Shown here: positions 24,798-32,738 of the stretch, piece after piece
Position numbering within the stretch: position 1 is the first letter of the stretch
Layout: each line of letters opens with the position of its first letter
Origin: Prevotella sp.
GTDB taxonomy: Bacteria > Bacteroidota > Bacteroidia > Bacteroidales > Bacteroidaceae
Reading direction: 5' to 3'
Assembly (NCBI GenBank): GCA_022773395.1
Contig: JALFBL010000062.1
Location: 41,701 to 105,700, forward strand
DNA: 64,000 bases
Translations under genes and position numbers: made by a program
Notes under the pieces: model-generated
Seen by the model: the letters and a program-made list of their open reading frames with translations, nothing else
Databases searched by the model: none
Told to the model about the DNA's origin: nothing

Positions 24798-24871
24798 CGG
24801 TGCGTACGGGACTCGAACCCGTGACCTCCTGCGTGACAGGCAGGCATTCTAACCGGCTGAACTAACGCACC
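24798..24871 (-). tRNA. tRNA-Asp(GUC), second copy
   Basis: Seven-base acceptor stem GGTGCGT/ACGCACC with discriminator G, anticodon loop CTGTCAC giving GUC, and TTCGAGT T-loop. No encoded CCA. Identical to the copy 27 bases upstream. Confidence 0.97.
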
Positions 24872-24898
24872 TGTTTGCTTGATACGGATGGGGCTTTG

Positions 24899-24972
24899 CG
24901 GTGCGTACGGGACTCGAACCCGTGACCTCCTGCGTGACAGGCAGGCATTCTAACCGGCTGAACTAACGCACC
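24899..24972 (-). tRNA. tRNA-Asp(GUC), first copy
   Basis: Same cloverleaf and GUC anticodon as its neighbour. It is the promoter-proximal copy. Confidence 0.97.
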
Positions 24973-24998
24973 AACAGCCTTAATCTGTTAAGCGGTTG

Positions 24999-25030
24999 CA
25001 AAGGTATGAATATTTTTATATATTACCAAA
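24999..25030 (-). promoter_or_regulatory. promoter TTTG-N20-TACCTTTG for the tRNA-Asp pair
   Basis: On the minus strand TTTG (25027-25030) and TACCTTTG (24999-25006) are separated by 20 bases, a full match to the Bacteroidota consensus. Confidence 0.8.
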
Positions 25031-25045
25031 ACAAACATCTGTTTT

Positions 25046-25567
25046 TTATAAAAAAAATTGCATAATGAAGGCATCATGGTATTTTGAGCCATCGTACAAC
25101 CAGTCTTTCAAAAACATGCTTTTCCGGAAATTCAGTTTCAAAAACAGGTTGACGGACAATTCGTTGGTTGCATCGACAAAGGCATATACCTGATGCAGAT
25201 GGATGGTGTTTTGGGCGTAAGACAACATTTCGCGAAGGGCAGCGGTGGCAATGCCCTTTCCTCTGTATTCACTGCGTACCAGAATGCCCAACTCCGCCTT
25301 TCGGTGCTGCGGTTCGAAATTTACCAAATCCACAATGCCTGCCACCTGCCGCTCCTCATCTTCAATCATAAGACGCAACTGACGGTCTGCATAGATGTCA
25401 TTTCTTGAATGGGCGATGTAGTCTCTTAACACATAACGGGAATAGGGAACGTTGGATACCCCTACGTTCCACAAAGCCCTATCATTCTCAATATGATACA
25501 GTATGTCCAAATCTTCCGGTTCCATGGCTCTCAGTCTTACCATGGGCACACGTGGGTTGTCGGTCAT
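25046..25567 (-). CDS. GNAT-family N-acetyltransferase
   Basis: A 173-residue acetyltransferase with the acetyl-CoA loop in EYRGKGIATAAL (about residue 100) and the usual C-terminal region VDATNELSVNLFLKLNFRK. It resembles the RimJ/SpeG side of the family, but the acceptor is not readable from sequence. The start ATG overlaps the stop of the upstream glycosyltransferase by four bases, so it is the last gene of a tightly coupled run recR, membrane protein, GT2, GNAT. Acetylation of a glycan or of the GT product is possible but speculative. Confidence 0.88.
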   Translation of the reverse strand: MTDNPRVPMVRLRAMEPEDLDILYHIENDRALWNVGVSNVPYSRYVLRDYIAHSRNDIYADRQLRLMIEDEERQVAGIVDLVNFEPQHRKAELGILVRSEYRGKGIATAALREMLSYAQNTIHLHQVYAFVDATNELSVNLFLKLNFRKSMFLKDWLYDGSKYHDAFIMQFFL

Positions 25568-26763
25568 AGAAATATTTCCTGGTCGGTTATAATCATGTTC
25601 TTGTCTTTATAATAAGTCCCTATCATCACGTTGCGGAAGGGATGTGAAGAGAAAATGCGCAGAATGGAGTCATAGCTGTAGGCGTCAACATCATACACCA
25701 CGTGGGTCAGCACATGGGGACTGAAATTGTCAGGCAGTTGCAAGTGGCCATTGGGCAGAGAACTCTCGTCACATTCCACGAACTTCATGGCGAGTCCTTT
25801 TCTTTTGGCCAAAGTCTCGCACTTTTCCCTCGCCTCCCTGCTCCCGAGAAACAGATATTCGGGAAACCGATTGCCGTTTCTTGACGTGAATCCTAACATT
25901 TTTCCAACGCTTTTCGCCAGCATATTGACCAGTGCAAAAAACGCTTTGGTATATATGGCCACCTTTATGGGAATGCTCAACAGAAAACTCATGTGTCCGT
26001 AATGTTTCTTGAAAAAGACAAACATGGCCTCATAGAACACATGTACATAGCGGAAAGACGAGGTATGGGTGCTCTCCCCCTTGTAGTGCAAGATGTGAAC
26101 AGGGAGATACCAATTGGCATAGCCCCCTTTCAGCAGCCGATATGAAAGGTCGATGTCCTCTCCATACATGAAGAAATCTTCGTCCAGCAGTCCTATCTTG
26201 TCCAAGGCACTGCGCCTGAGCATGCAGTAAGCCCCACTCACCACTTCAATCTGTGCCGGCTCATCCCAAGGCAGATAGCCCATGTAATAGCGTCCAAACC
26301 TCTTGCTTTGTGGATAACGGGCACATAGGCCGCTCATTTTATAGAAGGAAGTGAGCGGCGTGGGCAGTCCCCTGCGGCTTTCGTTGGCACAAGTGCCATC
26401 GCTCTTCAGCATTTTCACGCCCAGGCCTCCTGCATCGGGATGGCCATCCATAAAAGAGATGCTTTCGGAAATCGTGTTTTCACCGACCACTGTATCTGGG
26501 TTTAAAAGCAGTACATATTCCCCCACAGACTGCCTGATGGCAATGTTGTTGGCTCTTGCAAAACCCAAATTATGGTTGCTGGCAATGACATGGACACCGG
26601 GGAAGTTTTCTTGCAAGTATTCCACGCTTCCGTCGTGCGAATGGTTATCCACCACGTAGATTTCCGTTTCAATGTCTTGGAGAGCACGCATCATACTGAT
26701 CAAACACTGTCCCACGTAGTATTTGACATTGTAGTTGACTATAACGACTGTCAGTTTCATCAC
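25564..26763 (-). CDS. family 2 glycosyltransferase
   Basis: A 399-residue GT-A enzyme. The N-terminus reads LTVVIVNYNVKYYVGQCL, then VDNHSHDGSVEYL and LLLNPDTVV (DxD-like region), and the acceptor side GEDIDLSYRLLKGGY carries the ED catalytic motif. A hydrophobic segment near residue 265 suggests membrane association, and a C-terminal extension of about 110 residues has no clear match. The family includes rhamnosyl and other polysaccharide transferases. It overlaps its neighbours by four bases at both ends. Why it is coupled to recR is unclear. Confidence 0.9.
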   Translation of the reverse strand: MMKLTVVIVNYNVKYYVGQCLISMMRALQDIETEIYVVDNHSHDGSVEYLQENFPGVHVIASNHNLGFARANNIAIRQSVGEYVLLLNPDTVVGENTISESISFMDGHPDAGGLGVKMLKSDGTCANESRRGLPTPLTSFYKMSGLCARYPQSKRFGRYYMGYLPWDEPAQIEVVSGAYCMLRRSALDKIGLLDEDFFMYGEDIDLSYRLLKGGYANWYLPVHILHYKGESTHTSSFRYVHVFYEAMFVFFKKHYGHMSFLLSIPIKVAIYTKAFFALVNMLAKSVGKMLGFTSRNGNRFPEYLFLGSREAREKCETLAKRKGLAMKFVECDESSLPNGHLQLPDNFSPHVLTHVVYDVDAYSYDSILRIFSSHPFRNVMIGTYYKDKNMIITDQEIFL

Positions 26764-27182
26764 ATATCAGAAATTTCGGCTTCGCACCTTGTTTTGCCGG
26801 GATACACAAAGAGCAGACAAAGAAGCAGCACTATGGCCATGTAGCCATAGGCCGGACTCATCGTCATATAATATAATAAGGTATTAAGGACGAGCGGAAG
26901 CCCTAACATATCAAGGCGTATCACTCCCCATTTTAGCAGTGCCTCTGGCTGCAGTTCTACCAAGTCGTTGTGTATCTTCTTGATTTTAAACAGATACAAT
27001 GCGGAAGGTATCAACCCAATGGTTGCCAGCTCCATGAGAGAAAGAGTGACGAAACGTGCATTTGCATCTTCCGTGAAGTTGCCGCACTCAAAAACGTCTG
27101 TTTCGAAAAGCAGAGCAAGCAGCAATGCCACGGCTATGTGGGAATAAAAGATTCCCTTCAAGATTTTAATTGTTCTATCCAT
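26760..27182 (-). CDS. small four-helix membrane protein, 140 aa
   Basis: Four hydrophobic segments are visible (about residues 9-25, 45-65, 90-108 and 113-128), and the C-terminus is short and polar. No family is recognised from motifs. It overlaps recR by eight bases upstream and the GT2 gene by four bases downstream, so it is expressed with both. The layout suggests an accessory membrane protein, possibly anchoring or flipping something for the GT2, but this is only context. Confidence 0.7.
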   Translation of the reverse strand: MDRTIKILKGIFYSHIAVALLLALLFETDVFECGNFTEDANARFVTLSLMELATIGLIPSALYLFKIKKIHNDLVELQPEALLKWGVIRLDMLGLPLVLNTLLYYMTMSPAYGYMAIVLLLCLLFVYPGKTRCEAEISDM

Positions 27183-27786
27183 TAAATGGTGTTCTATTGA
27201 TTATCGACCGTCCCAGAGTTATTTCATCGGTATATTCCAACTCGTCTCCAACGGGTATTCCACGGGCAATCACTGTCAGTTTCACTGGGTAAGATGCCAG
27301 CTTCCGTGAAATATAAAAATTCGTGGTGTCTCCTTCCATCGTAGCACTCAAGGCCAATATCACTTCATTGACATTCCCCTCTTTCACCCTTTCAATCAAT
27401 GAATTGATTTCAATATCGCTGGGACTTATACCTTCTATCGGAGAGATAATGCCTCCCAAAACATGATAAAGTCCTGAATATTGCTGGGTGTTTTCTACAG
27501 CCATCACGTCTTGGATATTCTCCACCACACAAACCGTACTGGCATCGCGCCTATGGTCCGAACAGATTGAGCAAGTTTCCGTGTCGCTGATATTATGGCA
27601 GATGCTGCAATATTTCACTTTCTGTTTCATCTTTCCAATGGCTTCAACGAACCGAGCCACCTCTTCTTCCTCTTGCCTCAGTAAATAAAGAGCAAAGCGA
27701 AGAGCGGTCTTGCGGCCTACTCCAGGGAATTTGGATAACTCGGACACCGCTTTTTCGAACACGAGAGACGGGTATTGTTGTTGCAT
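27175..27786 (-). CDS. recR: recombination mediator protein RecR
   Basis: RecR works with RecO and RecF to load RecA onto gapped DNA. The 203-residue protein has the helix-hairpin-helix region ([20 protein letters not shown]), the four-cysteine zinc finger [16 protein letters not shown] (about residue 57) and the Toprim domain ([17 protein letters not shown]...LGGIISP). Length is normal. It is the first gene of a four-gene overlapping run. A -7 box TATATTTG ends ten bases upstream of its ATG, divergent from the engB promoter. Confidence 0.97.
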   Translation of the reverse strand: MQQQYPSLVFEKAVSELSKFPGVGRKTALRFALYLLRQEEEEVARFVEAIGKMKQKVKYCSICHNISDTETCSICSDHRRDASTVCVVENIQDVMAVENTQQYSGLYHVLGGIISPIEGISPSDIEINSLIERVKEGNVNEVILALSATMEGDTTNFYISRKLASYPVKLTVIARGIPVGDELEYTDEITLGRSIINRTPFNG

Positions 27787-27796
27787 TTTTTGATTG

Positions 27797-27804
27797 CAAA
27801 TATA
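27797..27804 (-). promoter_or_regulatory. -7 box TATATTTG for the recR operon
   Basis: TATATTTG on the minus strand matches TAnnTTTG, about ten bases before the recR ATG. Confidence 0.55.
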
Positions 27805-27826
27805 GCGTTTTAATCCGAAAAAATCT

Positions 27827-27834
27827 TATCTTTG
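27827..27834 (+). promoter_or_regulatory. -7 box TATCTTTG for engB
   Basis: TATCTTTG matches TAnnTTTG and lies 21 bases before the engB ATG. It is divergent from and overlaps the region of the recR promoter. Confidence 0.55.
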
Positions 27835-27855
27835 CATCAAAAATACAGTTATAGG

Positions 27856-28452
27856 ATGAAAATCAACAAAGCAGAATTCGCTATCAGCAGCCCTACCGTT
27901 CAAAAATGCCCTAATGACACAAAGGCAGAATATGCATTTATCGGCAGAAGCAACGTAGGAAAATCAAGCCTTATCAACATGCTTTGCAACAGCAAGGGGC
28001 TTGCCAAGACTTCTGCCACTCCCGGCAAAACGCTTCTCATCAACCATTTCATCGTGAACAACGAGTGGTACATCGTTGACCTTCCGGGATATGGCTATGC
28101 CAAACACAGCAAGACGGTCAGAAACAAGCTGGAGCAGATGATTGCATCTTATATCCTGCAGCGAGAACAGCTCATCAACGTGTTTGTACTGATCGACATC
28201 AGACACGACCCGCAAGCCATCGATGTGGAATTTATCAATTGGCTTGGGAAAAGCAAGATTCCGTTTTCCATCATTTTCACGAAAGCAGACAAACTCACCC
28301 CCACCAAGGCCAAGCAGAATGCGGAAAAATACATGACAAAACTGGAAGAGTTTTGGGAAATCCTCCCTCCCTACATCATTACCAGCTCAACGCACAAGAC
28401 AGGAAGAGACGAAGTGCTGGACTACATAGAAAACATCAACAAAAGTCTTTAA
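27856..28452 (+). CDS. engB: ribosome biogenesis GTP-binding protein YihA/EngB
   Basis: An essential-type GTPase of 198 residues that helps large-subunit assembly. GTPase motifs are G1 [13 protein letters not shown]3 DLPGYG, G4 TKADK and the [10 protein letters not shown]5 region. The ORF track begins at 27832, but the first eight codons (MHQKYSYR) overlap the promoter box, so the ATG at 27856 (MKINKAEFA) is the better start. It is followed 45 bases later by an ABC-F gene on the same strand. Confidence 0.96.
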   Translation: MKINKAEFAISSPTVQKCPNDTKAEYAFIGRSNVGKSSLINMLCNSKGLAKTSATPGKTLLINHFIVNNEWYIVDLPGYGYAKHSKTVRNKLEQMIASYILQREQLINVFVLIDIRHDPQAIDVEFINWLGKSKIPFSIIFTKADKLTPTKAKQNAEKYMTKLEEFWEILPPYIITSSTHKTGRDEVLDYIENINKSL

Positions 28453-28497
28453 GCAACCTGTTTTTCCAAAACATTTCACCAATCAGAAATTCAATCT

Positions 28498-30297
28498 ATG
28501 GCAACCCCCTATCTGGATGTTCAAAACCTTACCAAGTCTTTCGGCGCTGAAATGCTCTTCAAGAACATTTCATTCAGCATAGCCGAAGGACAAAGGGTTG
28601 GACTGATTGCCAAAAACGGAACCGGCAAAAGTACCCTGCTGTCCATCCTCACCCAAAAGGAAAGTTATGACGAGGGGAAAATCATCTATCACAAAGATAT
28701 TAAAATAGGATTTCTCGGCCAAACTCCGCACTTCAATCCTGAAGATTCCGTTCTGGACGCATGCTTCAACCATCAAGGCAACGAGGAAAGAGTGCACCGT
28801 GCCAAGCAAATTCTCACACAACTGAAGATAAAAGACATGAGCCAGCCTATGGGACAACTGAGCGGTGGCCAACAGAAACGGGTGGCATTGGCAAATGTCT
28901 TATTGACCGACCCCGACTTTCTGATTCTGGATGAGCCAACCAACCACTTGGACTTGGACATGACAGAATGGATTGAGGGATATTTGTCAAGGGGAAACAA
29001 AACGATGCTGATGGTGACCCACGACAGGTATTTGCTGGACCGCACTTGCAACCTCATATTGGAATTGGACAACCGCACCATTTATACATACCGAGGCAAT
29101 TATGCCTACTATCTTGAGAAACGCCAGGAAAGGATTGAAAACATGCAAACGGAAATCACAAAAGCCAACAACCTTTATCGCAAGGAATTGGACTGGATGA
29201 GAAGGATGCCGCAAGCCAGAGGACACAAAGCCCGCTATCGTGAAGATGCTTTCTACGAACTTGAAAAAATTGCCAAACAGAGGATTGAAGACCGACAAAT
29301 ACGCCTGAAATCCAAAAGCGTGTATATCGGTTCAAAAATCTTTGAATGCAAGTATGTCTCAAAAAAATTCGGCGAAGACAAAATCATCCTCAAGGATTTC
29401 TACTATAACTTTGCGCGCTACGAAAAAATGGGAGTGGTAGGAAATAACGGGACAGGAAAATCCACCTTCATAAAAATGCTGTTGGGACTCGAATCCATCG
29501 ATGAGGGGAGCTTTGACATTGGCGATACGGTCAAATTTGGTTACTTCTCGCAAGAAGGACTGAAATTCGATGAACAGCAAAAAGTCATCGACGTGGTTAC
29601 GGACGTGGCAGAATACATAGACATGGGAGGCGGAAAACATCTTTCGGCTTCTCAATTCTTGCAGAATTTCCTTTTTACGCCCGATCAACAGCACAACTAC
29701 GTTTACAAGCTGAGCGGAGGCGAGAAGCGAAAACTCTATTTGTGCACCGTGCTGATGAAGAACCCAAACTTTCTTGTGCTGGACGAGCCTACCAATGACT
29801 TGGACATCCAAACACTTCAAATACTGGAAGAATATCTTGCCGACTTCCCGGGCTGCGTCATTGTTGTCAGCCACGACCGGTATTTCATGGACAAAGTGGT
29901 TGACCACCTTTTGGTATTTAAAGGAAATGGAAACATAAAGGATTTCCCTGGCAACTACACGCAATACAGAGAATGGAACTCGCTACAGTCGAAAGAAAGC
30001 CCCCAAAAGAACTCTCCCAAGACAACGAATGCCCAAACGGAACAAGATTCTTCAAAAAGAACACAAAGAACCGACCTGCGCCGGAAAATGTCATACAAAG
30101 AGAAACGCGAATTTGAACAACTCGAGACAGAAATATCAGCCATAGAACATGAAATTAAAGCTATCGAGGAAGAACTGTGCAGCGGAACACTCGGCATTGA
30201 CGAACTCACCGAAAAAAGCAAAAGACTTCCTGTGCTGAAAGACGAGTTGGATGAGAAGTCGATGAGATGGCTTGAACTCTCTGAAATTGGAAATTAA
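28498..30297 (+). CDS. ABC-F family ATPase (Uup-like)
   Basis: A 599-residue soluble protein with two ABC domains joined by a charged linker. Walker A motifs are KNGTGKST (about residue 38) and NNGTGKST (about 315), with signatures LSGGQQKR (about 120) and LSGGEKRK (about 404) and the linker helices with a KRQERIENMQTEITKANNLYRKELDWMRR coiled coil. The C-terminus has a basic stretch and a coiled coil (EQLETEISAIEHEIKAIEEEL), as in Uup. Such proteins act at the ribosome or on DNA, not in transport. Resistance function is not implied. Confidence 0.93.
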   Translation: MATPYLDVQNLTKSFGAEMLFKNISFSIAEGQRVGLIAKNGTGKSTLLSILTQKESYDEGKIIYHKDIKIGFLGQTPHFNPEDSVLDACFNHQGNEERVHRAKQILTQLKIKDMSQPMGQLSGGQQKRVALANVLLTDPDFLILDEPTNHLDLDMTEWIEGYLSRGNKTMLMVTHDRYLLDRTCNLILELDNRTIYTYRGNYAYYLEKRQERIENMQTEITKANNLYRKELDWMRRMPQARGHKARYREDAFYELEKIAKQRIEDRQIRLKSKSVYIGSKIFECKYVSKKFGEDKIILKDFYYNFARYEKMGVVGNNGTGKSTFIKMLLGLESIDEGSFDIGDTVKFGYFSQEGLKFDEQQKVIDVVTDVAEYIDMGGGKHLSASQFLQNFLFTPDQQHNYVYKLSGGEKRKLYLCTVLMKNPNFLVLDEPTNDLDIQTLQILEEYLADFPGCVIVVSHDRYFMDKVVDHLLVFKGNGNIKDFPGNYTQYREWNSLQSKESPQKNSPKTTNAQTEQDSSKRTQRTDLRRKMSYKEKREFEQLETEISAIEHEIKAIEEELCSGTLGIDELTEKSKRLPVLKDELDEKSMRWLELSEIGN

Positions 30298-30444
30298 GCG
30301 TTGACACCTTGTCTTTCGCCTTTCCGGGTCTGGACTTTCAAAAACAGTCTCATCAGCAAACGTCCCAAACTGCCACAATCAACAAAAATAGCAATTGTAC
30401 ATAAAAAAGAAGGGGATGGATGTTTCGTTGTCAATTATTTTATG

Positions 30445-30452
30445 TACCTTTG
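30445..30452 (+). promoter_or_regulatory. -7 box TACCTTTG for rho
   Basis: TACCTTTG matches TAnnTTTG with a near -33 element 18 bases upstream. The leader before rho is about 85 bases, long enough for autoregulation, which is common for rho but not shown here. Confidence 0.6.
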
Positions 30453-30538
30453 CAACGTTTTAAAAGAAATCCATTTGTTTCCACTCGTGAAACAAAATCA
30501 AACCAAAACATTAATCTCGAAATACGGCATATACTTAT

Positions 30539-32554
30539 ATGTACAGCAAAGAAGAATTATTATCTAAGAATATCTCCGAACTGGAAGATATTGCGAACGA
30601 ATTAGGGGTAAAAATAGACGCAAAAGACGGTCAGGAGTCGGTTGTCTATACCATCCTTGACCAACAGGCCATTGCCGAAGGAAACAAAAATCCACTGGGA
30701 GCCAAAAGAAAACGAACACGCATCGCCAAAAAAGACACAGACCGTGTATATTCCGTAAAAGGAAAAGAAGGCGAAAATTTCGATCTAAAGAAAAACAAAG
30801 AAGCAATGGTTACGGAGACTGAACAGGTTGTGAAAAACAACGCAGCAGAGGAAAACAAGGAAGAAACGCACGCAACGGCCAAAGCGGAAACTGCTCCCAA
30901 AACAACAAAAGCACGTGGCAGAAAGCCCAAGACAGAAGAAATTCCTACGGCTAATCTTTTTGAAGAGACAACAGAAGAAAAACCAGAAGTGGCACAAGAA
31001 CCTGGCATGCCAGAAGAAATGAACGTTGAAGAAACAAATGTATCAGAGCCAACGGCACCATTCAAAGAGAAAGAAGATTTTCCGGAAGGATCTGACGACA
31101 TGGCTATTCCAGAGGCTGAATTCGCACAAGGAAAGGCTGATGACGATTCGGGCGAAAATGCCGAAGACAACAGCGACCTGCTGGCACAGTTGCAAGCCAA
31201 GGTAAATGCCCACAACGAGGCTGCTGAAGAAACGCGCGAGGCCATTGCAGAAGGAGTTTGGCAAGGAGATCCCGGAGATGGAACCGACTTCATCCCCATT
31301 GTTGATTTGCCCATTGAAGACCAATCTGCCATTCCGAGTTATGACATATTCGACAATCCTACCGTTCCTACGCCTGTCATGTCCTCTCCGGCTTTCTCTC
31401 CCATGGCAGAAAACAATATTTCCAAATACGATTTTACAGATATTATTACAGCCAACGGAGTTCTTGAGGTAATGCCCGATGGTTACGGATTCCTTCGCTC
31501 CAGTGACTACAACTACCTTTCTTCACCCGACGATGTCTACGTATCTGTTGCGCAAATCAGGAAATATGCCCTTAAGACAGGCGATGTCATCGACTGCCAT
31601 GTACGTCCTCCCCATGATGGTGAGAAGTATTTTCCATTGACCAGCGTTGACAAAATCAATGGAAGAAATCCCAATGAGGTAAGAGACCGTATTCCGTTTG
31701 AACATCTTACCCCATTATTCCCTGATGAGAAGTTTACACTCTGCGGAAATAAGGCGACAACAAATCTGAGCACAAGGGTGGTGGACCTGTTCTCTCCTAT
31801 TGGAAAAGGACAACGTGCACTCATCGTTGCCCAGCCCAAAACGGGTAAGACCATCTTGATGAAAGACATCGCAAATGCCATTGCCTCCAACCACCCCGAA
31901 GCCTACCTGATGATGCTGCTCATTGACGAACGTCCTGAGGAAGTGACCGATATGGCACGTACCGTTAATGCCGAAGTCATTGCATCTACGTTCGATGAAC
32001 CAGCCGAGCGTCATGTAAAGATTGCGGGCATTGTGCTTGAGAAAGCAAAGCGAATGGTTGAATGTGGGCACGATGTGGTGATTTTCCTCGATTCCATCAC
32101 GCGCCTTGCCCGTGCCTACAATACAGTAGCCCCCGCCAGCGGCAAGGTACTTACCGGTGGTGTTGATGCCAATGCACTACAGAAACCCAAACGTTTCTTC
32201 GGTGCAGCGCGCAACATTGAAGGAGGAGGTTCACTCACCATCATAGCGACAGCCCTGATAGACACAGGCTCAAAGATGGACGAAGTGATTTTCGAAGAGT
32301 TCAAGGGTACAGGAAACATGGAACTGCAACTCGACCGCAGTCTCAGCAACAAGCGCATCTTCCCATCCGTCAACCTGGTGGCATCCAGCACACGTCGTGA
32401 CGATCTCTTGCAAGACAAGACAACGCTCGACCGTATGTGGATTCTCCGCAAGTACATTGCCGACATGAACCCGATTGAGGCCATGAACACCATCCACGAC
32501 AGTATGCAGAGAACCGTCAGCAACGAGGAGTTCCTTCTCTCCATGAACTCCTAA
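30539..32554 (+). CDS. rho: transcription termination factor Rho with acidic insertion
   Basis: A 671-residue hexameric RNA helicase. The N-terminal Rho_N helix pair ([15 protein letters not shown]) is followed by an about 240-residue disordered, Lys/Glu/Ala/Pro-rich insertion, then the RNA-binding cold-shock-like domain ([12 protein letters not shown], about residue 313) and the ATPase with Walker A AQPKTGKT (about 430), the [13 protein letters not shown] region and the C-terminal catalytic [12 protein letters not shown]. The core is normal. The inserted domain is the kind described in Bacteroidota Rho, where it has been linked to phase separation. Confidence 0.97.
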   Translation: MYSKEELLSKNISELEDIANELGVKIDAKDGQESVVYTILDQQAIAEGNKNPLGAKRKRTRIAKKDTDRVYSVKGKEGENFDLKKNKEAMVTETEQVVKNNAAEENKEETHATAKAETAPKTTKARGRKPKTEEIPTANLFEETTEEKPEVAQEPGMPEEMNVEETNVSEPTAPFKEKEDFPEGSDDMAIPEAEFAQGKADDDSGENAEDNSDLLAQLQAKVNAHNEAAEETREAIAEGVWQGDPGDGTDFIPIVDLPIEDQSAIPSYDIFDNPTVPTPVMSSPAFSPMAENNISKYDFTDIITANGVLEVMPDGYGFLRSSDYNYLSSPDDVYVSVAQIRKYALKTGDVIDCHVRPPHDGEKYFPLTSVDKINGRNPNEVRDRIPFEHLTPLFPDEKFTLCGNKATTNLSTRVVDLFSPIGKGQRALIVAQPKTGKTILMKDIANAIASNHPEAYLMMLLIDERPEEVTDMARTVNAEVIASTFDEPAERHVKIAGIVLEKAKRMVECGHDVVIFLDSITRLARAYNTVAPASGKVLTGGVDANALQKPKRFFGAARNIEGGGSLTIIATALIDTGSKMDEVIFEEFKGTGNMELQLDRSLSNKRIFPSVNLVASSTRRDDLLQDKTTLDRMWILRKYIADMNPIEAMNTIHDSMQRTVSNEEFLLSMNS

Positions 32555-32570
32555 ACTTTTATCCAATTTA

Positions 32571-32602
32571 TTTGGTGGTTAGCGCAAAATGCAGTAACTT
32601 TG
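32571..32602 (+). promoter_or_regulatory. promoter TTTG-N20-TAACTTTG for tRNA-Arg
   Basis: TTTG at 32571-32574 and TAACTTTG at 32595-32602, 20 bases apart, a full match to the consensus. Confidence 0.8.
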
Positions 32603-32613
32603 CAAACGCTTTG

Positions 32614-32688
32614 GGTTCCGTAGCTCAGTTGGATTAGAGCAACAGCCTTCTAAGCTGTGGGTCTTGGGTTCGAACCCCAACGGAATCA
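32614..32688 (+). tRNA. tRNA-Arg(UCU)
   Basis: Acceptor stem GGTTCCG/CGGAATC, D-arm GCTC/GAGC, anticodon stem ACAGC/GCTGT with loop CTTCTAA giving UCU, and TTCGAAC T-loop. No encoded CCA tail beyond the discriminator A. Confidence 0.96.
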
Positions 32689-32691
32689 CAG

Positions 32692-32720
32692 AAAAAGGAC
32701 ACTTTCGGGGTGTCCTTTTT
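32692..32720 (+). terminator. intrinsic terminator after tRNA-Arg
   Basis: AAAAAGGACAC, seven-base loop, GTGTCCTTTTT. The symmetric A/T tract lets it act in both directions, including after the minus-strand receptor gene. Confidence 0.85.
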
Positions 32721-32738
32721 CGTTGTCAATCAACTGTA

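Noticed and set aside
24364-25045. Phage or island attachment at the tRNA-Asp pair
   Set aside because: No integrase, no displaced tRNA 3' end and no change in neighbouring gene type.
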